From Typha latifolia (Eukaryota; Streptophyta; Magnoliopsida; Poales; Typhaceae), in the NCBI GenBank assembly GCA_019914945.1, contig CM034100.1, forward strand, positions 3,299,209-3,363,208: a DNA stretch of 64,000 nt. Reading direction: 5' to 3'. Within the stretch, counting starts at the first letter, position 1, and every line of letters starts with the position of its first letter. Made by a program: the position numbers and the translations under genes. Below the pieces are notes generated by a model that had not been told where the DNA came from, searched no databases, and saw only the letters and a list, made by a program, of their open reading frames with translations. Below, piece after piece: positions 55,990-64,000 of this stretch.

Positions 55990-57390
55990 TTCCCTGCAAG
56001 ATATTCATGCCAACTATAAGTATAAATTAGTGCTCTTAGTTTTCCTACCTTTTAAAGATTTTGATTTAGCCTCCGGATTTGAGCTACTACTGATGTTTTC
56101 TTCTTTTAATTCTTTGAGAATGAGTGGGAGAGAGAGAGCGAGAGAGTTTCTTTGACCAATATACTGTGTGTACTACTAGAGAAGATGATTAAAGAATGAC
56201 CAAGTGGGATCTTCTTTATGATAAAGCAAACAAGTTGGATGGAACTGCAACTACTTAGAGGGCAGATCGTTTAGCGGGCTGAATGGGCGAGCCGAACGGG
56301 CGGGGTAGGGGGTGACCTGAGTCATTTGATCAGATCTTGTTTTGGCTGCCCTCACCTTCACTGCTCGTGGTTGCTTGTGACCTTGCCCTCCTCGACCGCC
56401 GCAGGTGGAAGCTCTTTTTTAAGGCCAACAAATAGTGCTTCAACGCTGCCCCCTCGATATCTTGGCTGACTCGTGCTGGATACTGCCAATGCTGAGCCGA
56501 GGCAAGGGGGAGGAGGGGAGCATAATTAAATCTTATTTAATTATTCTAATTTAATTTAAAAAATTAAAATAAAACTATATTTAAATATATTTATTTAATT
56601 GAAATACATAACGACTAATCAAAAAGTGACATTAAAATTTTTCTAAAATTTAAGGTCAAATTTATAACCTAAAAGAATTAAAAGTTAGGTATAATTCAAG
56701 ATGTGTCGGCATAATTAATCCTATTATATTTATCTTGTATATATATATATATATATAATTAAATGGCTCTCAATTGTTTAATATGGGATTTGATCGAACA
56801 TCATGTTTGTTGCTGTATGACTGACTTGAAACAGTAAATATTTTCAATAATAGTTGATTAGCTATTACAATTTGATTTTAATAAAGAGATTAAATACTTA
56901 AGTTTAAATCCAAACCAAGCGCAACAAGCCGTGGCCACCGCTTAAACCCACGTGGCCACAAGCAATGGTTGGTTTTTAATTGTGATGCCGTCCTTGATAT
57001 TAGAACCACTGATAGATGCTCTGGACCAAATTACTCTTATGTTTTTTTCTCCTCCCTCATGTTGAGTTTTTCAATACTACCTGCCACATGTCCATCTAGG
57101 TTTTTCTTGGGATCGAGCTATCATATTCTGTGCTGTTTATGTTAAGAGATTTCTTTAAATATTTATAATAAAAAATGATATAGTAGGATTCGCAATTATA
57201 CAAAACCTTATTATGCAGGGGTTCTTTTACAAAAATCACTATACTAGTACTCAGGAGTTCTTGGGGGTATAAACAAGCCGAGAGTAGAAGAGAGAGAGAG
57301 AGCTCACTTGCTCAGCTAGTCTACATAAGTCTACAACTGCCACGCAATCCATATCGCCGCTCTTCAATCTTCATGTATTTCCATAATTAA
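55990..57390. other. Intergenic DNA upstream of the copia remnant
   Basis: A GC-rich patch at about 56270-56510 and an AT-rich remainder. The 150 bases before the copia homology contain a short AG array (57292-57302) and no similarity to the 3' LTR. No complete gene. Confidence 0.45.
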
Positions 57391-58703
57391 TTTACGGTTT
57401 GAAGCAAGCCTTACGACAGTGGTTTCTTAAACTATCAACAACCCTCAAATCAGCTGGATTTCACCAATCTTGGTCGGATTATTCATTGTTCGTCCGAAAT
57501 CGTTCAGGTAGATTCACGGTATTACTGGTTTATGTTAATGATGTGATCTTGGCAGGAAACAATTTGGAAGACATCACTGATACCAAGCAATTTCTTTCAA
57601 GCCAGTTCAAACTAAAGGACATGGGGCAACTAAAATACTTCCTTGGCATTGAGGTTGCAAGGTCTAAGCAAGGTATTGCATTGTGTCAGAGGAAATATGC
57701 CTTAGAAATTCTTGAAGACACAGGTTTTCTTAGTGCTAAACCCTCACGTTTTCCAATTGATCAGAACTTGTCTAACACAAACAAGTGGTGAATTATTGCA
57801 TGATCCATCCCAATATTGGAGACTTATAGGGCGGCTAATATACCTCACAATTACCAGACCAGACCTTGTGTACGTTGTTCACATATTAAATCAGTTCATG
57901 GACAAGCCTAGACCACCTCATCTTGAAGCTGCACACAAGGTCCTGCGGTACATCGAACACACACCTGGCCAAGGGATTCTTTTACCTTCCAAAGGACCAC
58001 TAGAGCTGAAAGCATTCTGTGATGCTGATTGGGCTTGCTGTAAAGACATAAGAAGATCTTTGATTGGATATTGCATCCTACTTGGACATGCACCAATCTC
58101 TTGGAAGACAAAGAAGCAAAGTACAGTGGCGCGTTCAAGTGCGGAGACAGAATATCGTTCCATGGCTACTACATGCTGTGAGGTAACTTGGTTACAAAGT
58201 ATATTAAAAAATTTGAATGTGTGTCAAGCTCAACCAGTTAAGCTGTTCTGTGACAACCAAGCTGCTATATATATAGCTTTGAACCCAGTTTTTCACGAGC
58301 GCACGAAACATATAGAGATTGATTGTCATGTAGTTCGTGAAAGGGTGCAGAGAGGAGAAATTAAGACAGCATATATCCTTACCGGTGATCAACTAGCGGA
58401 CTTATTCACCAAGCCATTGAGCTCGACACAATTTGAGGCATTGCTCAACAAGTTGAATGTAATCAATATACATTCCAACTTGAGGGGGAGTATTAAAGAA
58501 AAGAATCTGATATGATCCCTTAACTGATTATGTTAGTCAGCTATGATTATGTTAATAACTGTTAATAGATATCCGTATATAGTGGGATTTAAATCTTAGG
58601 CCATGAATTTTGAATCTAATGTGTACACATCCTGTATAAGGCATGCAAGCTGATTCATTGAATGTAATAAAAAGAAAATCTTCTTCACATTCAAATTCTC
58701 TTA
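57391..58703 (+). mobile_element. Truncated Ty1/copia retrotransposon with 3' LTR remnant
   Basis: Homology starts abruptly at YGLKQALRQW and covers part of reverse transcriptase, including the active-site box YVNDVIL (normally YVDD) and KYFLGIEVARS. The frame stops with TGA at about 57789 and continues in a shifted frame from GELLHDPSQYWRLIGRLIYL through RNase H (KAFCDADWACCKDIRRS, KHIEIDCHVVRERVQ) to about 58515. A purine tract TTGAGGGGGAG (58480-58490) then abuts a roughly 210-base 3' LTR-like end starting TATTAAAG (TG changed to TA) and ending near TTCTCTTAATA. Gag, protease, integrase and the 5' LTR are absent. The frameshift, the D-to-N change and the 5' truncation make it dead. No restored sequence is given. 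Confidence 0.85.
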
Positions 58704-59793
58704 ATATATATATATATATATATATATATTAATTTACCTACATAGAGAGATTGAGTGTATCATTTCAAAGGCCCTTTCCTGGGCATCATCGACACGTGGC
58801 TGAGTCTATTCTACACTCCCCGTCAATATTTTAAGAGAGTCTCGAGCTATATTGGTCCATAGGTTCCATCATTAATAATATTAAATATATAACTAATAAT
58901 TTAATAATTATTAATTATCCATACCTGTCGTCGTCAAGCAAATTATACTGTTGGACGTAAGATTTACTTACGATCTTCTACAAATTTTGGTCAAGAGATT
59001 TTAGAAAAGATTTTTGTGACCAACAAATTATTTAATACTATATTGACATTTGATAAAAAGAAAAGTCTCCCACCTAACATGCTTAGCTGGTCACTATCTC
59101 TTCCCTGTGTAGACTGTAGAGAGAGAGAGAGAGAGAGGAATATTATAAATAAATAATTTGAAATCGATATTATAATTGTAATTTTTTAATTAAAATAATA
59201 TTAAATTAAAAAACTATGTTCCTGCCATTCATTTGCCGTCTCAAATAATTTATTAGACGACTTAGGTTAGGTTGGCTTTATCATGCACTACAGGAAGTAT
59301 GATCGAATTAGTCTCAGAGCATTCATGCGACAAGAGTAGTCAAATTTAGACAGCTACGAAAATGATGCCAAAGAGCTCACTCTCACAACTTGATGATATG
59401 ATCGATATGTATATATAACATGTCCACTCTTCCGTGTTGAACTTTTCTTTCCACTATGTTTAATTTCTAGAAGCATAGCATTTATATTCCATTACCATCT
59501 TTTCTATCATCGAATTAACTCTGTGACAAATATGAGGTTGCGTCGTACATTAATTGATGGAAGCCTATCATAAATATATAAAGATATAATTCGAAGGTTC
59601 GTACATTAAATAACCTTAATAAAGGTTATAAAAATTTATTTTCAGGGGATAGAAAACAGTTCCCATAGCCTGTGTAAATATGACTAACATAAGAAAGAAG
59701 ACTTTTATTATGACAATATATCATCATAACTGAGGACAATTCACTTGGAACATCCAAGAATATGCACCTACTAGAGAAAAAGTGTCTAAAACT
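58704..59793. other. AT-rich intergenic DNA
   Basis: A (TA)n array (58702-58729) borders the copia end. The remainder is AT-rich and holds the UGT 3'UTR near 59.7 kb. No gene seen. Confidence 0.5.
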
Positions 59794-61305
59794 TTAAGCC
59801 AAAAAATCAACACTTCCATTTAACAGACATCCTTGCTTTCCAGATTGCTCCATAACAAATTGGATCATCTCGTTCATATTCACATAAGATGAGCCTCCCT
59901 CCTCCATTGCCTTCTTAGCCTTCTCCCCAAACTCCTTGGCTCTCTCCCTCCTCTCTCTCCCTTCCTCCCCTCCGTCCATCAACCTTGACACAGCCTCCTC
60001 TATGTCCTCGCTCTTCACCACCTCTGCAGTACTACTATCCACACCCGTAAAGTAACACGGAGACTTCACCCCAAGTGAAACTCCCACTCTTAGAACATCC
60101 ACTACCAACTTCTCATTAAGGAACTGGTCGGCAAAATGCGGCCATGTCACCAATGGAACTCCATTAGATATCGACTCGAGCATCGAGTTCCACCCGCAGT
60201 GTGTCACCAATCCTCCGACGGCCGCATGCGACAGTATCGCCAGTTGCGGCGACCATCCCTTGACTATAAGACCTCTCTCTTTTGTCTTCTCCTCGAACTC
60301 CTCTTTTATCCACTTCTCCACCTCAGGAACCATCTCAGCCTCCTTGATCACCCATATGAATGGCTTCTTAGATGCCTCCAGTCCACTTCCGATCTCTATA
60401 ATTTGCAAAGGTTGGTGCCTCGCCAAGCTACCGAAGCTAACATAAATCACAGAGTTTGCCTCTTTTGTGTCAAGCCAAGTGATCACTCTATGTTGGTCTA
60501 TGGCAGCTATGTTACCTCTCGTAGCCTTGCTATCAACATCCTTGTTATACAAACACAGAGGCCCAATTGGCCAGACCTTCTTCCCTAAAGACTTAGCATA
60601 TTGTTCGATAAAGGGATGCTCTAAATCATCAAAAGTATTGATTAAGATGGCATCCGCCGTCTTCTCTGCTTCTATGCAGTCGTCGCACAATTTTTCCCAC
60701 CCAGACTGGTTAAAGAAGCCAGGAGCTTGGAGTTTGTTGACCTCGACGCGAACGGGCAAGTCCGGCACGAGGAATGGCTCGAGCTGATCTACTATGAGCT
60801 TGTAGAGGTTATGCCTCATGATGTTATAATCGCAGAGCACGTAGAAGCAGGAGGGGCCGTGGAAGACGAACCTCGGGATTCCAAGTTTGCGAGCCACCTC
60901 CATAGTCCACGGGTTACAGCCGTCCGATATGATGCAGGTCGGGTTCGGGTCTTGGGCGAGGATGTAGTCTTCTAATGGGGACTGGAACGAGCTCATGGCG
61001 TCGAAGAATGGCTTGAAGGTCTCCTGGTCGGTGAGGAGGTCGACGTTCTCGCAGCCGTCGGGGATGCCAATCTCTTTGCAGGGGAAGCGGAGCTCGACGA
61101 AGCGGATGGGTAGGTTGGATCGGCTGACGCGGTCGATGATCGGCTGGATGCGGGCGGCGTTGACCGGGGTGGTGATGAGGCTGACGCGCGCGCCGTGCTC
61201 GGCAAGGAGCCGCGCCATGTCGACCATGGGGATCATGTGGCCTTGGGCCACCAAGGGGACGAGCACGAAGTGCGGCTTTGCTTCCTCTTCTCCAAGGCAA
61301 ACCAT
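59794..61305 (-). CDS. UDP-glycosyltransferase, UGT73 type
   Basis: One uninterrupted frame of 503 residues, the usual family length. The N-terminus PLVAQGHMIP carries catalytic His23, and CIISDGCNPWT holds the conserved Asp near residue 128. The PSPG box begins WSPQLAILSHAAVGG, continues THCGWNSMLES and ends PHFADQ at about residues 355-398. The Gln at its end is typical of glucose donors. Family-1 UGTs transfer sugar from UDP-sugar to small molecules in the cytosol. Sequence traits resemble UGT73C-like enzymes that act on flavonoids, cytokinins or brassinosteroids, but the acceptor cannot be read from sequence. The coding region is GC-rich at the 5' end and AT-rich towards the 3' end. No frameshift or missing key residue was seen. 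Confidence 0.9.
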   Translation of the reverse strand: MVCLGEEEAKPHFVLVPLVAQGHMIPMVDMARLLAEHGARVSLITTPVNAARIQPIIDRVSRSNLPIRFVELRFPCKEIGIPDGCENVDLLTDQETFKPFFDAMSSFQSPLEDYILAQDPNPTCIISDGCNPWTMEVARKLGIPRFVFHGPSCFYVLCDYNIMRHNLYKLIVDQLEPFLVPDLPVRVEVNKLQAPGFFNQSGWEKLCDDCIEAEKTADAILINTFDDLEHPFIEQYAKSLGKKVWPIGPLCLYNKDVDSKATRGNIAAIDQHRVITWLDTKEANSVIYVSFGSLARHQPLQIIEIGSGLEASKKPFIWVIKEAEMVPEVEKWIKEEFEEKTKERGLIVKGWSPQLAILSHAAVGGLVTHCGWNSMLESISNGVPLVTWPHFADQFLNEKLVVDVLRVGVSLGVKSPCYFTGVDSSTAEVVKSEDIEEAVSRLMDGGEEGRERRERAKEFGEKAKKAMEEGGSSYVNMNEMIQFVMEQSGKQGCLLNGSVDFLA

Positions 61306-61386
61306 CGTGCTCGATCGGTTGCTTGGTTTGTTAGATCTCCAAACTAGTCACTGGTGTATATGGAGTTTGCAAGTCTTCTGATGGAA

Positions 61387-61395
61387 ATTTATATA
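61387..61395 (-). promoter_or_regulatory. TATA box of the UGT73 gene
   Basis: TATATAAAT on the minus strand lies about 82 bases upstream of the ATG. It predicts a leader of roughly 55 bases. Confidence 0.45.
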
Positions 61396-63466
61396 TTATA
61401 CACGTAATATTTTGCTATTCTTATCGTTAATATAAGGTATCGGAGTGGTTCTACTAAATAAATATAGATTTAGAGAGAATACGAAGTAAAGTTCAGGAAG
61501 TACAGTGGATTTTATATATTCAATTTGGTAATAAATTTTTAAAGTAAAAAAAGGCACGGATGACATTTACAATTTAACCAAAGTTTTATGGAGACATAAT
61601 GATATAGAATAAAGTTTGTGTAATTTTGGTCTAAAAATAGGGTAACTTGTATTTTAATTATTAATTTAACTTATAGATTTTATAACAGCCATAATATTTT
61701 GAGATAGTGTTTTAAGTAATTCTTGTGGTGGAAACTAGGTAGAGTTTGTATGGTAATGGTATCCGTGGACATCAAAGGATGTCCAATTTATGGCGTGACG
61801 TAAGCCCCGATCCGAGCTATTTTGTCGGGTTTATTGAAAGTTATCCATATGGAATCGCAATAATTTGAGGGGCATGGAGTAATTCACATGAAATCGGAAT
61901 AAATTAATCCAGATAAAGCGGAACGTTCCAAGATCGGTCTCGGAATGAGCGGATTAGGAGGACGAACGTAATTTCTTTTGGTCCTCTCAGCAAAAGATGT
62001 TACGAGGTCCAAACTCTGAGTTTGTTGGTGCTCGGATCCATTGGAGATGTGGCTTAATTAGCTTTTTGTTGTTTTCCATTCTAGATCCGCTTTTGTTTGG
62101 AATCTTTTGCGTGTCTACAAACATTCGGTTCGTCTGCAGTCTCATAGCCTACTACTTCGAGAAAAGACTTAGTATATAAAATATTTTTAAAATAAATTTA
62201 GTGCACCTCTTAAATTTAAACTAGATGCATCTATAACTTTAATCATATTTTATTATTTAATTATAACATGTAATACTTATTTTAAATAAATTTCTATATG
62301 AATAAGTATATTATCTATGGTAGAAATTTTGTTTAAAAAATATGCATAATTTTATTACGCATTTTGGCTTGTAATAAAAAAAAAATTATATAACATGTCA
62401 TATAGTATTTGGTTGCAAAATATATATTTAATAGATACCAAATTTACAGACTAAATCATTCACCTTTAATCTAATAAGATATTTACATCGTTTGAGTCGT
62501 TTTAAGATTTCAACCGTTATGATTAACTCCAACAATAATTACTTACATAAATATCACTTGATATTTATTATCTTTTACATAAATAACTTAACAAATTAAG
62601 TTTTTTCGCCAACATTCTGAGCACACAACATATCCTATCCTAAGCAGCATAGACATAACTAATGTCAGAAATACGTCAGAATCTCTATGCAATGCAAGAT
62701 TACTTTACAAATCCAACATGAGATATTCTTCAAAATGTTGTCCGCCTTAAGAGATATAGAAGAATATTATATTTGTTATTCTTCCCTTCCAACTCTATAA
62801 ATCTTCTTCACTCCTGCTTCCATATCTACATCTCAATCAACATGACCAATCATGAACTAAACCCACACTGGATGAGTAATGTATTCCAGTACAAGATCTT
62901 TGAGAATGTATTCGACAATGACGAGTTTGTAGTTATCTATTCATTTACTCATTATGCTGAGAACGAAATTTAAGATAGCTAGCCTGGAAGAGGGACTCAA
63001 GATGTGAGAGGTTTAGAATGACTATTGTATTCTCACTTTTTCTTGAAGAACTACTACACCTATTTTCACATGGAAATTATCAAGGACTGAGAAGATGAGC
63101 TTCTAAAACAGTAGAACAAGCTGAATCTTATCATTTTACCTTAATGTTCAGAAATGCAGCAGACAGTTGTGTCTTAATCACAGTTCTGGGATCTTTTGAA
63201 GTACCTAGTAACTGGCATGCCATGTAACTCTCAGAAGAAAGAAAGCAGAATAATGTTAGAGTAACAGAATAAGATGTTCAGAAATATGAAGTGACTTAAG
63301 ATATACACTGCATATTTACTGCTATCCAAATAAAGCTATACAGTCTATTAAATCAGAGTAAAGGAGTGCCATTTATTTTCGCAATATAAGTAACTGTATG
63401 ACATATTACTGCATCACTGAATACAGGTAATAGCAATTGAAACAAATTATTGGTGATAAAGTAAAT
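61396..63466. other. Intergenic AT-rich DNA
   Basis: Upstream region of the UGT gene and downstream region of the monooxygenase. It is strongly AT-rich and its open frames (up to 66 codons) have no recognisable domain. No repeat family was recognised by eye. Confidence 0.5.
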
Positions 63467-63967
63467 TCAACTGGCAGTAGGAGCACCTTGAAAGTATGGC
63501 ATAGTTCTTTGCTGAAGCTGTAAACACTCGTCTGAGGTTGACATCAGCGGATTAAAAAAGGTCTTTTGATCATTAAGAATTAGACCTTGTTTTAGGCGCC
63601 CTAATTTTCGTGCATGCAGAACTTGATCTGATGCGACAGGAAGCCTGAGTTCCTGGAAATCCTTAAGAGCTATGTGAAGGTTCTCCAATCCCCACCTCTC
63701 AAGGCAATGGCCCAGGACTTCAGCATCTATAATCGACATGTTTGTGCTTCGCAATCCATGAGGAGTTGTAGGATGGGCTGCGTCACCGACTAACACCACA
63801 TAGTCCCAGAAGAGCTGTGGTAGAGGTTCACTATCATATATTACATTGATGAAAGGTTCCATTGTTTCTTTCATGACCCTGGCCAGTTCAGGAACCCAGA
63901 CCTTCTCTGCTTCCTCATGCATCTTCTTCACCATGTCATCACTCACTCTCATGGTAACTGAAGTACC
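63467..63967 (-). CDS. FAD-dependent monooxygenase, C-terminal exon (gene continues past the window)
   Basis: The frame on the minus strand contains GDAAHPTTPHGLRSTNMSII, the GD/DG-type FAD-binding motif of class A flavin monooxygenases. It also contains MRVSDDMVKKMHEEAEKVW and HARKLGRLKQGL, as in plant FAD/NAD(P)-binding monooxygenase-like proteins. A splice acceptor (TTCTGCAG) at 63968 gives exon start GGT ACT TCA. The upstream exons with the N-terminal Rossmann GxGxxG motif are outside the window. Plant members of this group act on small aromatic or quinone-like substrates; the substrate here is unknown. The C-terminus (FQGAPTAS) is complete. Confidence 0.8.
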   Translation of the reverse strand, partial: GTSVTMRVSDDMVKKMHEEAEKVWVPELARVMKETMEPFINVIYDSEPLPQLFWDYVVLVGDAAHPTTPHGLRSTNMSIIDAEVLGHCLERWGLENLHIALKDFQELRLPVASDQVLHARKLGRLKQGLILNDQKTFFNPLMSTSDECLQLQQRTMPYFQGAPTAS

Positions 63968-64000
63968 CTGCAGAATTTTCTCCAAAATTTTGAACTTATA

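Overview
This is plant nuclear DNA. Its genes have GT-AG introns and are spaced several kilobases apart. Their products are plant families: an agenet-ENT reader, CYP734A, a plant-type Ran, DUF642, UGT73 and a Ty1/copia remnant. Long AT-rich intergenic tracts carry (AT)n, (AG)n, (TC)n and trinucleotide microsatellites. Several genes (UGT, DUF642, the 116-aa protein, the RPT6 first exon) are GC-rich at the 5' end, and the UGT becomes AT-rich towards its 3' end. That gradient is typical of monocots, so a non-grass monocot such as a palm or banana relative is my best guess; the species is not established.

Layout. 1-0.4 kb: probable last exon of an unrecognised gene (+). 2.6-4.84 kb: agenet/ENT chromatin-reader gene (+) with a 5'UTR intron. 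4.84-15.7 kb: no gene I can support. 15.7-18.5 kb: five-exon CYP734A brassinosteroid-inactivating P450 (-). 18.6-29.7 kb: AT-rich intergenic DNA with microsatellites and a LINE 3' fragment. 29.7-32.9 kb: eight-exon Ran GTPase (-). 33.7-36.1 kb: three-exon DUF642 cell-wall protein (-). 39.6-40.0 kb: single-exon 116-aa protein (-). 42.1-46.8 kb: nine-exon 26S proteasome ATPase RPT6 (-). 48.2-52.4 kb: seven-exon STRAP-like WD40 protein (+). 53.3-54.7 kb: two-exon histone H2A.Z (+). 55.7-56.0 kb: orphan last exon of a GDSL esterase (-). 57.4-58.7 kb: truncated, frameshifted copia retrotransposon with a 3' LTR. 59.8-61.3 kb: intronless UGT73-type glycosyltransferase (-). 63.5 kb to the edge: C-terminal exon of a FAD-dependent monooxygenase (-).

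How the genes relate. Ran, RPT6, STRAP and H2A.Z form a housekeeping block: nuclear transport, protein degradation, WD40 scaffold and chromatin. Three of them carry telo-box-like AACCCTAA motifs in the 5' leader or first intron. CYP734A, and more tentatively the UGT73 enzyme, could both act in hormone inactivation. No operon-like or biosynthetic-cluster logic is evident, and I found no clearly undescribed system. The most interesting points are a Gln-to-Met change in an otherwise highly conserved Ran, the orphan GDSL exon between GC-rich flanks (possible transposon capture), a strong G-quadruplex motif near the CYP734A 3' end, the uncharacterised 116-aa protein, and nearly 11 kb of unexplained DNA between 4.9 and 15.7 kb. 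Splice sites were assigned by reading the sequence against family knowledge; no alignment or transcript data were available.
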